Below are positions 29,043-38,772 of a stretch of DNA of 64,000 nucleotides, piece by piece. Below the pieces are notes generated by a model. That model searched no databases. It was not told the DNA's origin and saw only the letters and a program-made list of their open reading frames with translations. A program made the position numbers and the translations under genes. The stretch is from Candida dubliniensis CD36. Its lineage: Eukaryota > Ascomycota > Pichiomycetes > Serinales > Debaryomycetaceae. The first letter of the stretch is position 1. Each line of letters begins with the position of its first letter. The stretch spans positions 186,001 through 250,000 of the forward strand of contig NC_012860.1 of assembly GCF_000026945.1 (NCBI RefSeq), in the 5' to 3' direction.

Positions 29043-31976
29043 CTATTCATTGTATTTTTTCTCCACCCATGTATTTGTATCGATTTCCTTTCTAACGTCG
29101 ATAGTAGGGAAATAATGGTAGTCTGTCTTCAACGATATTGCCATTGGTATGTTGTCAAATGAAACCAAACGCAACTTCACATATGTTTTGTCCGGTAAAT
29201 CCTTTACTACTTCAACAAAGCTCTCAAGGTTTTTGGTTTCCTTGTCGTTGACATGGGTGATAAAACAATTCGGTACAATGTAGTACTGGTCTGCTGGGCA
29301 ACCTGAAGACTTTCCAACCACATATACTTCAGATGGAATGCTCTTCATTAACTGCCTTACACCGTAATGTGGAGTTTGAAGCAATGCACCAGACCAGAAA
29401 ACAACATGAGAAGTATCTAGTTCTCTTGTGTCGTTGGTTGGAACTTGCAATGTCATTTCTTTCTTTTGCCTAATAATCTTAAATTCCAAAATGTCTTTTG
29501 TATACATTGAATTCAAATCTCTCAAACTCTTTGCCGGTCTACCATCAACACAAAGAACTATGTCCCCAATTTTCAATGGGTTTACAACTTGAGTACCCAA
29601 ACTCGGGGCAGTAATTCGTTCAACCGCTAAAAATTTAATATTATCTTCAGCTTCTTTCTCCAACTGTTCAATCCAACTCAGAGAGACTCCTCTTGTTCTA
29701 CCTTGTAAAACGGTAAGTGAAGTAAACTCCGCATCAAGGATTTTCATATTTTTTGGTACTTTATTTTGTTGCAATTGCAGGATCACTTCCTTTACATCTG
29801 TTACATCTAATCCCATTTTGTACGTCTTGTCATCAGACTCACCCAAATATGATAACCAAAACCCGCGGACAGTTCCGTCATTATCAGCCAATACACCAGC
29901 ATCACATTCATTTCTAATTTTACTGTCAAGTAAAATACATTCTAAGTTGGTCCCTCTGTAACGTGGTGAGCTTGAGCTAGCATTGATATTTAAAGACGAG
30001 ACAGCGCTTACCTTGACATCATCTGTAACTAATCTCAAATGGTAATTGTATCCTATTAAAAACGATTTATCTCCTCTTTGCAATGGTGAAGTTCCAAAAA
30101 CGGGTGTTTTGACATCAGCTAACACTAAGCTTGGGTCATATTTGACTATTGCATAATTGAGATGTGGATGTAAAAACACAACTTTTCCAGGGACCTCAAT
30201 TGACTCGGCAAAAACAATAAAAATGTCACATAAATAATGTGGAACATATTTTCGTGAAACAAGAACATACCCATGGATCGCGTCAATCACAACAGCATAA
30301 CATATATCTTTTCTAAAAGGGTGTGAATCAATTGGACTTGGACAGAGCGTTCGTACTTGAACAAATGATCTCACCAAATCAGCGCAACCTTTCTTACTGT
30401 CATCACCGAAAGGAATGTCAATATATTTTGCATTCTGAGGCTCAAGGGGCACAGGGGGCAATGCTTCTTTTTGAAGTGTTTCGAAATCCCACAAACCAGT
30501 GATATCGTTTCTAGTTGCCATCTTAAAAGAGGTATGCCAATGTCTATCAATGTAAATACTTCTAACGTATTCTGAATGCATATCAGATACATGACGATAA
30601 GTCACTGGAACCCTTGAGCAGTCAGGAATTTTTTTCATAACCCCGACAAACTCATCCAAGTTTTCCACTATTTCGTCATCAACCGACTCAATCATCCAAC
30701 CAAGTGTATCTTGTGGCGAAAACTCAAAGGATCCTGTACCTCCATTTACAAATACCCCTTTAACTGGTAAACCATAGCATCTGGCTATTTGATATGACAA
30801 GTCGTTGAACAGAGCCCCTGCTACAACCACAAATCTGTTTGGAGTAATACTATGAAGATCGCCAATAATAATCTTTTGTCTGATTTCACAACCACCTCGT
30901 TGCAAAACAAATTCCAACTCCTTGCCAACATTTTCGTCTAAAATTTCATCAACTCGAACAGATGTAGCAATTGGTTCGTCGTTTATTGAAATAAGAGTAT
31001 CACCTTCTTTTATCAATGAGTCTGCAGGACCATTAGGTAATACAAGCTCTGCAACCAACAACCCAACCTTATCAGGAAACAATCTTCTTGCATTTTGTTC
31101 TGCTTCCGCTGTCAACCCCAATCTGACACATTCATTAAAGGGCTTCAACTCCCATTCCACTTGAATATCTCCTCTTGTTATTGGTTCATTCTTTTGGATA
31201 CAACGCAAAGCTCTCAATGGTCTATAAACTGGAAGGAAGTAATCGGTCGCAGCTTCTGTATGTCCTCCCGCCTGCAATGCAACACATTTGCCGTCTTCGT
31301 TCACCACTGGGGAACCTGACGAACCACCTGAAGCGGCAGCGGCTGCTTGTATATACTCGGTATTAAAATCGTTGTACGTCAAACTGCCATAATCTGGAGC
31401 ATTTCTGTCCAATCTTGAGATAAACCCCGATAATATAGACAATTTTTCACCTGCATCGTTACCAACAACCCTAATTTCAGTACCAACTTTTGCCAAATCA
31501 GGTGCCAATTCTAGTTGTGTTAACTTCAAGTACTTGACGTCTTGAGGATTGAATTTCAAAATACCAAAATCGTGTATAGGATCTCTAAAAATTGGTTTAA
31601 CATCAACTGACTCATGGTTGTCAAATACAACATATCCTGTGAATGGTCCAGGTCCAACGACGTGTCTGTTGGTAAGTATAAGTCCTCGAGATGCATCCAC
31701 AACAAACCCAGTTGCTTCACTTGACACTGCGTTCTCAGTATCAAAGGGCGCTACATGTGAAAAATGTATTGAAACAACACTGTTTACAACGTTTGTTATA
31801 GTTTCGGCCCATTTGTTGTTATTGCTTGCTAACGGGGAATCGAATATTGGATGTGGGGACTCAGAAACATATTCAATTTCACTTTCATCTTCTTCAAATT
31901 CTTTATAGCATTTTTTCTTATTGTCGTTGCCTAAAGAAACTTCAGCGTCTCTTTTCAAAGATTCCATATCTTGCAT
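29043..31976 (-). CDS. NMA111: HtrA-type nuclear serine protease Nma111
   Basis: Nma111 is the yeast Omi/HtrA2-like protease: a nuclear protein linked to apoptosis-like death and to degradation of the inhibitor Bir1. The 977-residue product has two tandem HtrA-like units. The first is active, with a catalytic triad seen as His105 (TNRHVVGPG), Asp136 (PIHDFGILK) and Ser220 (GGSSGSPV). The second unit (from about 500) lacks the triad and is degenerate, as in the family. PDZ-like domains follow each unit (for example GLLVAELVLPNGPADSLIKEGD near 310-330). An N-terminal KKKCYK patch could serve nuclear import. Two in-frame ATGs (codons 1 and 4) are near the start; the first is used here. Confidence 0.95.
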   Translation of the reverse strand: MQDMESLKRDAEVSLGNDNKKKCYKEFEEDESEIEYVSESPHPIFDSPLASNNNKWAETITNVVNSVVSIHFSHVAPFDTENAVSSEATGFVVDASRGLILTNRHVVGPGPFTGYVVFDNHESVDVKPIFRDPIHDFGILKFNPQDVKYLKLTQLELAPDLAKVGTEIRVVGNDAGEKLSILSGFISRLDRNAPDYGSLTYNDFNTEYIQAAAAASGGSSGSPVVNEDGKCVALQAGGHTEAATDYFLPVYRPLRALRCIQKNEPITRGDIQVEWELKPFNECVRLGLTAEAEQNARRLFPDKVGLLVAELVLPNGPADSLIKEGDTLISINDEPIATSVRVDEILDENVGKELEFVLQRGGCEIRQKIIIGDLHSITPNRFVVVAGALFNDLSYQIARCYGLPVKGVFVNGGTGSFEFSPQDTLGWMIESVDDEIVENLDEFVGVMKKIPDCSRVPVTYRHVSDMHSEYVRSIYIDRHWHTSFKMATRNDITGLWDFETLQKEALPPVPLEPQNAKYIDIPFGDDSKKGCADLVRSFVQVRTLCPSPIDSHPFRKDICYAVVIDAIHGYVLVSRKYVPHYLCDIFIVFAESIEVPGKVVFLHPHLNYAIVKYDPSLVLADVKTPVFGTSPLQRGDKSFLIGYNYHLRLVTDDVKVSAVSSLNINASSSSPRYRGTNLECILLDSKIRNECDAGVLADNDGTVRGFWLSYLGESDDKTYKMGLDVTDVKEVILQLQQNKVPKNMKILDAEFTSLTVLQGRTRGVSLSWIEQLEKEAEDNIKFLAVERITAPSLGTQVVNPLKIGDIVLCVDGRPAKSLRDLNSMYTKDILEFKIIRQKKEMTLQVPTNDTRELDTSHVVFWSGALLQTPHYGVRQLMKSIPSEVYVVGKSSGCPADQYYIVPNCFITHVNDKETKNLESFVEVVKDLPDKTYVKLRLVSFDNIPMAISLKTDYHYFPTIDVRKEIDTNTWVEKKYNE

Positions 31977-32255
31977 GCTGATTCTAGGCCTCAGTGACTA
32001 AAAAAAAAAAATCAAACAGTTGATGTGATGTGTCTAAATAGATCCATCTAAGAAAAGAAAAAAACATGAAAAAAAAAAAAATTAAAACTGAAAACAAAGA
32101 TTAAGCAGAGAGAGATGGTCTCCTACACCAAAAGGCGAGAACCATACAAATACAATTTTTCGGAGAAATACAAAAAAAAAGAAACAACACATGATATCAA
32201 AGTTCATATAACAAAGTCCTCTATACATTACTAACTAATTACTTATCTCCATATC

Positions 32256-33347
32256 TTATAGTTGGGCCTCTTTTTCTAATGCTTCGTTACGCCAGTTTTC
32301 GTAATACCTTTCTTGGTGAGTTGATAACGAAATTGCATCACCGTGAATCATCGCCCCAAATCGTTCCATTAGATCCCAGCCTTCTCCTATTTTCGCTTTT
32401 CTTTCTAAAGAGTCTTTGGTTTCGTTAGCAGTTTTGCTACCATACATGTAATTTTTTTCTATTTCCTGAATCCATGGCTCATCTTGAATCCATTCTTCGA
32501 TTATTCCACACCAAGACTGCATGGCCCATTTCAGTAAGCCTCCCTTCTGGTATTGTAACAATAAGTCCATAAACTGGGACTTGGTACCGACCAGTTCTGA
32601 AAGTATTTTGTTATTTATTCGAACGTATGCGGCGTAAACCATACCACAAGCCAAGGACCAGTCACTTTTTTTTAGAAACTTGTGTTGGTGCATTAAAAAT
32701 GTGCCCACCATCTTGGTGGTGATATGGCCTGGTATGTAGAAGGTGTTACAGAATGATATGAAATCTGCTATCAGAACATGCTTCTTGTCGTATCTGTAAA
32801 CTTTATGGGTTGGGGTGCCAGCCTTGGATTCTTTTCTCTTCTTGGGGTTAAAGGGAGACTCTACATCTTTAAGCTGGCCGTTGGGGGTGTTACCATTGAC
32901 CGCCTCGTCTTGCGAAATTTCCGCTCGAAGACGTTTTAAAGGGGATCCCGATTTCAAATTCTCTTTGCTTGCTCGACTCTTTGTTGGTGTCAGCGGACTT
33001 TGGGATAATGGTTTTGCCTTTTTGGGACTTGATACAGGTGTGCTGGCAGCTGATACTTGTTCTATCAACACACGAAAAGTCTCTAGTAATTTCGCTGCCA
33101 CCTTAGGCTGTGCTGGTATTCTTGACACATCAGGAGTGGGTAATTCAAAAGATTGTCTATACTTTTCAACAATAACAACAGCACATAAATGAAAACGTGC
33201 AATCTCGGATTTATTTGGTAGTACCGCTTGTTTCCTCAAACTAAGTTGATATAAGGAATTGATATAATCTAGTAGTTTAGGTGTATATTCGCCTGAATAA
33301 TTGGGAATTATATCATGGAGTGCTTTTCGTGCTTGAGTAGAAGACAT
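32256..33347 (-). CDS. ORC6: Origin recognition complex subunit 6
   Basis: Orc6 is the smallest ORC subunit and recruits Cdt1 during licensing of replication origins. The frame stays open to an ATG at 33380, but the ATG at 33347 (MSSTQARKAL) fits the family start better and gives 363 residues. The N-terminal cyclin-like fold (YTPKLLDYINSLYQLSLRK, EIARFHLCAVVIVEKY) resembles yeast Orc6. A central linker has many Ser/Thr-Pro sites (SPKKAK, SPLTPTKSR, SPLKRLR), consistent with CDK control of licensing. A C-terminal helical domain follows (about 205-360). The promoter is shared with the divergent NDUFS4-like gene. Confidence 0.9.
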   Translation of the reverse strand: MSSTQARKALHDIIPNYSGEYTPKLLDYINSLYQLSLRKQAVLPNKSEIARFHLCAVVIVEKYRQSFELPTPDVSRIPAQPKVAAKLLETFRVLIEQVSAASTPVSSPKKAKPLSQSPLTPTKSRASKENLKSGSPLKRLRAEISQDEAVNGNTPNGQLKDVESPFNPKKRKESKAGTPTHKVYRYDKKHVLIADFISFCNTFYIPGHITTKMVGTFLMHQHKFLKKSDWSLACGMVYAAYVRINNKILSELVGTKSQFMDLLLQYQKGGLLKWAMQSWCGIIEEWIQDEPWIQEIEKNYMYGSKTANETKDSLERKAKIGEGWDLMERFGAMIHGDAISLSTHQERYYENWRNEALEKEAQL

Positions 33348-33649
33348 TGGCACCGAGACTGTGGTGAAAATTGGGAACAAGAAAACAACGAAAAGTCAAG
33401 GCCAATGTAGAGAAATAAAGTAATTTATGCGAGATGGAAAAGTATACTACGTAGTCCAAACACACTTTTGTTACTTTTAGCACTACTTTCTCGGTTTTCT
33501 TCATTCTCAATTGTATACTTTTTTTTTTTTCTCTCTCTCTCTTTTTTCAACCAACCAGAACAAATCAAAATCTACTTACCCACTTCATTGCGAACTTCTT
33601 CAAGTTGGTTCATAAACATCTCCAAAACTAAGCCATATCTATTCCAATA

Positions 33650-34120
33650 ATGTTATCCAGAGTATCCATAAGATCATTGCCACTCTATACACGTTCATTT
33701 GCAACAACTTCTATATTAAGACAATCCGAGCTTACTACTGCTACAGATTCAAGTGGTAAAGAAATTGTTTCTGGTGCACCAAGAGAACTTGTGACAGAAA
33801 GAGTCGTCAGAATCTACCAAGAAGCCAAACCTGCAACACAATCTGGTCACCACAACGGTAGTCACTGGAAATTGGACTGGGACGTTTTAGGCAAAGGAAA
33901 TAGATGGGAGAACGATTTAATGGGTTACCAAGGATCTGCCGATTACATGCAAGGTACCATAATGAAATTTGACACCAAAGAAGCAGCTATCAAATTTGCT
34001 GAGAATCAAGGATGGGATCACTATGTGCAAGAACCTAAGAAAAGACATTTCAGAAAGAAAGATTATTCAGCAAACTTCTTTCATTCAGCTGGACCATTGA
34101 AACATATAAGAACAAAATAG
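33650..34120 (+). CDS. Complex I 18-kDa accessory subunit (NDUFS4-like)
   Basis: The protein belongs to the NDUFS4/NUYM family, an accessory subunit of mitochondrial NADH dehydrogenase (complex I). The 156-residue product has an N-terminal mitochondrial presequence ([20 protein letters not shown]) and the conserved core: [40 protein letters not shown] and the C-terminal [15 protein letters not shown]. Saccharomyces lacks complex I, so this gene supports assignment to another lineage such as Candida. It lies about 300 bp from divergent ORC6. The start is the first ATG of the frame. Confidence 0.92.
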   Translation: MLSRVSIRSLPLYTRSFATTSILRQSELTTATDSSGKEIVSGAPRELVTERVVRIYQEAKPATQSGHHNGSHWKLDWDVLGKGNRWENDLMGYQGSADYMQGTIMKFDTKEAAIKFAENQGWDHYVQEPKKRHFRKKDYSANFFHSAGPLKHIRTK

Positions 34121-34664
34121 GTTTATTTATTCAGTTGAGTAACATTTATAGAAACTTAAGGTTTATTTTTATTGAGTAAGCGCATTTACATTGTATAAAG
34201 AAGCTACAGTTGTATAGCAACATTAAGTTAGTTTTTGACTTGTAGAGAGCTCTTTTTCTTGTGAATATTGTTGACGTGAAATAAAGCTTGTATCATTTAT
34301 GGCTATGTGAGAACCCTTTATTCTGTGATTACTATATTAGAGTAAAGTAAATGATAGATAATGAAAATAGGAATGGTTTATGAGGTAAATAGATATTTCA
34401 AGCTCTTTAATTTCAAAAAATTTGAACTTTTACGACCTAAAACAAAGTTTTCAACCAAAAATATAGCAAATTTCTTCAAAAATGTACACTCAAAAAGTGA
34501 CCATTTAATTCAAAAAATTATACAGAATTCTCTTTAATAGTTTAGATGCAAGTTATTAGAACCTATTAAATTTATGTATAAATGTTGAAAAGTCTATTTC
34601 AAAATAAAATATCAACTTTAAATTGAGCCACTTATTAATCCGCAAAATTTTTAAACTTGAAAAC
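34121..34664. other. AT-rich region between NDUFS4-like gene and tRNA-Ala
   Basis: This 540-bp stretch is strongly AT-rich and holds the 3' end of the NDUFS4-like gene and the upstream flank of the tRNA gene. I looked for an LTR remnant, common near yeast tRNA genes, and saw no clear TG...CA ends or target duplication. Confidence 0.45.
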
Positions 34665-34737
34665 GGGCGTGTGGCGTAGTTGGTAGCGCGTTCCCTTAGC
34701 ATGGGAAAGGTCATGAGTTCGACTCTTATCTCGTCCA
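34665..34737 (+). tRNA. tA(AGC): tRNA-Ala (anticodon AGC)
   Basis: The 73-nt cloverleaf is intact. The acceptor stem pairs GGGCGTG with CTCGTCC, including the G3:U70 pair that marks alanine tRNAs. The D arm contains GGTAGC, the anticodon stem-loop is TTCCC-TTAGCAT-GGGAA with anticodon AGC, and the T arm is ATGAG-TTCGACT-CTTAT. The discriminator is A, CCA is not encoded, and there is no intron. A T-run at 34744-34752 follows as Pol III terminator. Confidence 0.97.
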
Positions 34738-34743
34738 ATTTCT

Positions 34744-34752
34744 TTTTTTTTG
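34744..34752 (+). terminator. Pol III terminator of tRNA-Ala
   Basis: A run of nine T residues begins seven bases after the tRNA discriminator base, the usual Pol III stop signal. Confidence 0.8.
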
Positions 34753-34954
34753 TTTTTTCATTTGTCTCTTTTTTTGGTGGGAGGGGGGGAAGGGAAATAA
34801 CGTCTTCTTGCGCGATCCATCTCATACAAAAAAAAAAAAAAACAAAAAATTTTCAACTCCAAGCCTTGTGGCATCTTAATAAATATCCAATATTTCTCAT
34901 CTTTTATTATTTGATCTAACCCTTCAAACCAATATAGATTGTATCCCAAACAAG

Positions 34955-35974
34955 ATGTCTGAATCTGCTACCGATAAATCGCAATTAACTAAATATGAAC
35001 AACACTATTTTTCATCGTATGATCATTTTGGTATACACGAAGAAATGTTAAAGGATACTTCACGTACCTTGAGTTATCGTAATGCCATGTACAGAAATAA
35101 GGATTTGTTCAAAGATAAAATTGTTCTTGATGTTGGATGTGGTACCGGTATTTTGTCCATGTTTGCCGTTAAAGCTGGCGCCAAACATGTATACTCTGTG
35201 GATATGTCGTCTATTATTGACAAGGCAAAGGAAATCGTGGAGTTGAATGGGTTCAGCGATAAGATTACTTTGTTGCAAGGGAAATTAGAAGACATCACCT
35301 TGCCAGTTGACAAAGTTGACATAATAATATCAGAGTGGATGGGTTATTTCTTGTTGTACGAATCTATGTTGGATACAGTCTTGTATGCCAGAGACAGATA
35401 TCTTGTTGAAGGTGGGTTGATTTTCCCCGACAAGTGTCAAATGTACATTGCTGGTATTGAGGATGGACAGTACAAAGATGAAAAAATACATTATTGGGAA
35501 GATGTTTATGGATTTGACTACACTCCGTTTATCAAAACTGCTATGGAAGAACCATTGGTTGACACTGTCAACAATCAGTCTTTGATTACCAAAGGTACCA
35601 AGTTTTTTGAATTTGATATCAATACTGTTACGAAAGAGCAATTATCTTTTAAGAAAAAGTTTGAGTTACAGGCAATTGATAACGATTACTGCCATGCCTT
35701 TATTGTGTACTGGGACGCTATATTTCCAGGTAAGCAAAAAGTTATCTTACCAACTGGGCCAATGCACCAATACACCCATTGGAAGCAAACTGTTTTTTAC
35801 ATGGATCAAGTCTTAGATCTTAAGAAAGGTGACGTTATTAATGGTGAAATTACTGCTGTACCAAGTAAAGTCAACCCAAGAGAACTTGACATTGATATCT
35901 CATGGGAGGTAAAAACTCAAGCCAATGATAAATCAAGAGAATTGAAGGGCGAGTACACTTACTTTTTACGTTAG
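34955..35974 (+). CDS. HMT1: Type I protein arginine methyltransferase Hmt1 (PRMT1)
   Basis: Hmt1 places asymmetric dimethyl groups on arginines in RGG-rich RNA-binding and nuclear proteins and influences mRNP export. The 339-residue product shows all PRMT1 marks: the YFSSYDHFGIHEEML N-terminal helix (from residue 18), SAM-binding motif I VLDVGCGTGILS (57-68), the double-E loop SEWMGYFLLYESM with Glu127 and Glu136, and the THW loop near HQYTHWKQTVFYM. The length is typical of the family (yeast 348). The start is the first ATG. The gene has no in-frame CTG codon that I could find. Confidence 0.97.
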   Translation: MSESATDKSQLTKYEQHYFSSYDHFGIHEEMLKDTSRTLSYRNAMYRNKDLFKDKIVLDVGCGTGILSMFAVKAGAKHVYSVDMSSIIDKAKEIVELNGFSDKITLLQGKLEDITLPVDKVDIIISEWMGYFLLYESMLDTVLYARDRYLVEGGLIFPDKCQMYIAGIEDGQYKDEKIHYWEDVYGFDYTPFIKTAMEEPLVDTVNNQSLITKGTKFFEFDINTVTKEQLSFKKKFELQAIDNDYCHAFIVYWDAIFPGKQKVILPTGPMHQYTHWKQTVFYMDQVLDLKKGDVINGEITAVPSKVNPRELDIDISWEVKTQANDKSRELKGEYTYFLR

Positions 35975-36136
35975 TATAGGTGTAGTAATGTATAGATTGG
36001 CATAGCCTCATTATTTTGTTCTCCTAGGTGTAAAAAAGTTAATAGTTCATTGGATATATACTTACATAAATAAGAGAAAAGTCGAGAACAATCAAAAATT
36101 TTTTTTTTTTCCTTTGTTGAAAAAGAATAAATTTGG

Positions 36137-36145
36137 TGGCAACTG
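36137..36145 (+). promoter_or_regulatory. GGTGGCAACTG element upstream of MSRB
   Basis: TGGCAACTG, within the 11-mer GGTGGCAACTG (36135-36145), lies 23 bp before the first MSRB ATG. The same 11-mer occurs upstream of MBF1. It partly resembles the yeast Rpn4 element GGTGGCAAA, but the 3' side differs. Confidence 0.35.
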
Positions 36146-36167
36146 TTTAAACCGTTGTTGACTTTGA

Positions 36168-36611
36168 ATGTTCAAATCGCCAGCATTTAGAACTTTTGTC
36201 AGAAACATGTCGAAATCAGATTCAGAATGGAGAGCTATTTTATCGCCAGAACAATTCCGTGTATTACGACAAGGCGGAACAGAAGCTCCATACACTGGTG
36301 AATATACAAATACCCCAGCTTCCGATATAGGTTATTATGAATGTGCTGGTTGCAAGTTTCCATTGTACAAGGCCAACACAAAATTCAAAGCCCACTGTGG
36401 CTGGCCAGCTTTCTATGAAGCCCTCCCTGGAGCTATAAAAATTTATAGAGACGAATCACACGGTATGATTAGGGAAGAAATGAGATGCTCAAACTGCGAC
36501 GGACATCTAGGTCATGTATTTAAAGGTGAAGGCTATAAGACTCCTACAGATGAAAGACACTGTGTGAACAGCGTCTCAATAAAATTCAATCCACAGGATC
36601 CGCAAACCTAA
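36168..36611 (+). CDS. MXR2-like: Methionine-R-sulfoxide reductase (MsrB)
   Basis: MsrB reduces methionine-R-sulfoxide in proteins and repairs oxidative damage, using thioredoxin. The 147-residue product has zinc-binding pairs CAGC and CSNC, the resolving-cysteine motif HCGWPAF and the catalytic motif RHCVNSVSI near the C-terminus. The first 13 residues (MFKSPAFRTFVRN) form a basic, hydrophobic, mitochondrial-type presequence, and a second in-frame ATG at codon 14 would give a cytosolic form starting MSKSDSEW. The stop codon TAA (36609-36611) overlaps the stop of the convergent TSC13 gene by two bases, so the mRNA 3' ends must be antisense to each other. Confidence 0.94.
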   Translation: MFKSPAFRTFVRNMSKSDSEWRAILSPEQFRVLRQGGTEAPYTGEYTNTPASDIGYYECAGCKFPLYKANTKFKAHCGWPAFYEALPGAIKIYRDESHGMIREEMRCSNCDGHLGHVFKGEGYKTPTDERHCVNSVSIKFNPQDPQT

Positions 36612-37546
36612 ATAACAAATGGAATATATATCTTTCTTTTCAACTTCTTGTAATCGTCGCCAAAAGTTTTCAAGTATCTCTGGTGCTTTTTAACAGCCCA
36701 AAGCCACATTTGACCAGAACTAACTAACAAGAATATCCATGCTGACCAATTGCCTACGAGTAAGGCATAGGCCAACCACGACAAAGATTCGAAAAAATAA
36801 TTAGGACATGATACCCAGTTGAACCCATATCCAAAAGGAATAACGTAAACTTTAGAATCACCCTTTCTCAAGTTACTCAAAATCAAATGAGTGGTCAAAT
36901 TAGATAATTCAGCAAAAACCCACAAACCAAAAAGACCATACACAACGTAACTTGGTAATTCGTTTACATGGAAAAAGTACTTTAATACTCCCAGCTTATC
37001 ACTTGGACCATAAATAAAATATGCCAAATTGAAACCAGACAAAATCCAATAATGTCCCGAATTCTTGAAAATGTTGAACGCAGGCATTGTTGCATTGGAA
37101 AATTTATGAACATAAATGGTTTCTAATTCACGCTTTAAGAAATGTAAAAGAACAATCGCAAAGGCAAATTTTTGAGTTTCCGTGTGTTCGAAAGACCCAG
37201 AACCGTAGAGTGATTGGACATAATAGAATAATGGATGGAAAATAAAGGGACCAAAATATTCAACCAAAAAAACAGTTCTCCATGAGATTTGAGGACCCAA
37301 ATCTTTGACAAACAATTCAATCTTGCTTGCAGTCTTAGGAATACCGTTTTCAGCAAAAGTCTTATGAGCAATCAAAGCTACTTGCTTACCATTTTCTAAT
37401 TTAGTTAATCTAAGTCTATGTTCGGAAATATGATTATCAGAACTTAATTCGTTAATTAATTCCTGTACTGATGAGTCTGGAGTCAATTCATTGGAGGAAA
37501 AGGATTTAATGGATCTGGAACGTGATTTTACTTCAATTTCGGTCAT
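36608..37546 (-). CDS. TSC13: Very-long-chain enoyl-CoA reductase
   Basis: Tsc13 carries out the last step of the very-long-chain fatty acid elongation cycle in the ER, reducing trans-2-enoyl-CoA for sphingolipid synthesis. The 312-residue product has a cytosolic N-terminal ubiquitin-like part (about 1-80), several hydrophobic membrane segments and the C-terminal steroid 5-alpha-reductase fold: VIPFGYGFNWVSCPNYFFESLSWLAY and a basic tail KHQRYLKTFGDDYKKLKRK. Length matches yeast Tsc13 (310). Its stop (36608-36610, TAG on the minus strand) overlaps the MSRB stop. Confidence 0.95.
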   Translation of the reverse strand: MTEIEVKSRSRSIKSFSSNELTPDSSVQELINELSSDNHISEHRLRLTKLENGKQVALIAHKTFAENGIPKTASKIELFVKDLGPQISWRTVFLVEYFGPFIFHPLFYYVQSLYGSGSFEHTETQKFAFAIVLLHFLKRELETIYVHKFSNATMPAFNIFKNSGHYWILSGFNLAYFIYGPSDKLGVLKYFFHVNELPSYVVYGLFGLWVFAELSNLTTHLILSNLRKGDSKVYVIPFGYGFNWVSCPNYFFESLSWLAYALLVGNWSAWIFLLVSSGQMWLWAVKKHQRYLKTFGDDYKKLKRKIYIPFVI

Positions 37547-37983
37547 ACGGGCTTTCTGGTCTTAAGGGGATGAAAAGATCTATTCTAGCTCCCTTTTTTT
37601 TTTTTTTCGTCCTTTTTTTTTGCAGATGGCAACTGCTACAAGATTTACACACACAAAACTACTATAAGTAAAGCAATCTTAAATTACACCAGACTCAAGC
37701 ATCAGAACATCATATAAACCAAACACTTGATCATCCCCAATTCTGTTTTGCCCCTGCTCAAGTAATGTTTGTCTTTATTTATTTATCTATCTATAACCAA
37801 AAACCTTTCCTTGTAGTCGTACTTTTCGTGTCCTAACCAACTGTGAACTTTTTTTCCTCACTTTTTTTTTTTCATTGAAAGATTTAATGGTGGTGGTGGC
37901 AACTGATCAAAGGAAAAAAAAAAACCAACTGTTGACTCACACTTTCTTTTTCTTTTTCATTAAAATCATTAATATCATTGAAT
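37547..37983. other. Divergent promoter region TSC13/MBF1
   Basis: About 440 bp. It holds T-runs at 37595-37606 and 37862-37872 and two copies of TGGCAACTG (37627-37635 and 37897-37905). The second is part of GGTGGCAACTG preceded by GGT repeats, 79 bp before the MBF1 start. Confidence 0.5.
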
Positions 37984-38439
37984 ATGTCTTCAGATTGGGA
38001 TTCAGTTACTGTTATCGGACAAAAGGCCAGAGTTGGTGGTGGTGGTCCAAGAGAAAACGTTGCTAAAACTTCTTCACAATTAAATGCTGCCAGAAGAGCT
38101 GGTTTGGTTGTTGGTACTGAAAAGAAATACGGAACTGCCAACACCAAGTCAAATCCAGAAGGGCAAAGGTTGACTAAATTAGATGCAACTGATGATGTTG
38201 TGGCTGTTAAGAAAGTAGATGTGAACGTTGGTAAGGCCATTCAACAAGCCAGACAAGAAAAGAAATTGACTCAAAAGGAGTTGGCCACCAAGGTGAACGA
38301 AAAGCCAAACGTCATCAACGACTATGAGGCCGGAAGAGCTGTTCCAAACCAACAATTGTTGGCTAAATTAGAAAGAGCCTTGGGTGTTAAGTTAAGAGGT
38401 AAGAATATTGGTGAACCTTTGTTTGCTAAGAAAAAATAA
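37984..38439 (+). CDS. MBF1: Multiprotein bridging factor 1 (transcription coactivator)
   Basis: Mbf1 bridges TBP and activators such as Gcn4, and associates with stalled or collided ribosomes to guard the reading frame. I use the ATG at 37984 (151 residues); the codons just before it have no ATG. The N-terminal MBF1 domain ([12 protein letters not shown], then [11 protein letters not shown]) is followed by a Cro/C1-type helix-turn-helix at about 82-136 ([48 protein letters not shown]). It lacks in-frame CTG codons, as expected for a highly expressed gene in this clade. GGTGGCAACTG lies upstream. Confidence 0.97.
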   Translation: MSSDWDSVTVIGQKARVGGGGPRENVAKTSSQLNAARRAGLVVGTEKKYGTANTKSNPEGQRLTKLDATDDVVAVKKVDVNVGKAIQQARQEKKLTQKELATKVNEKPNVINDYEAGRAVPNQQLLAKLERALGVKLRGKNIGEPLFAKKK

Positions 38440-38772
38440 CGGTTTCAATAATTGACGAATTCATGACTTTTTAGATTGTATCATGTCTGTGTACAGGGTT
38501 CAACAACCAATTTATTACGTATGTACATATGATATACCCGTAATAGAATACTGTGGTAAGTGCTATTTCTTGAATAAAAAGTAAAAAAATAAAGAAAAAC
38601 GTACATTTATAGTCAATGCTAGATACTAATAATAATAATACAAACATAATAACATCATCCATACAGAGTAATACATGATAAGAAATAAATAATGAAGAAA
38701 AATTTAAGCTGAATCAATGGTAAATGTTTTCAAAATAATATAAGAAAAAAACTGGGGTTTATCAGATTGCTT
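38440..38772. other. Convergent 3' region MBF1/DSN1
   Basis: About 330 bp of AT-rich 3' flanks with TAA trinucleotide units near 38625-38640. Nothing else is seen. Confidence 0.4.

Noticed and set aside
34121..34664. LTR remnant upstream of tRNA-Ala
   Set aside because: No TG...CA ends, no target duplication and no primer-binding site could be seen.
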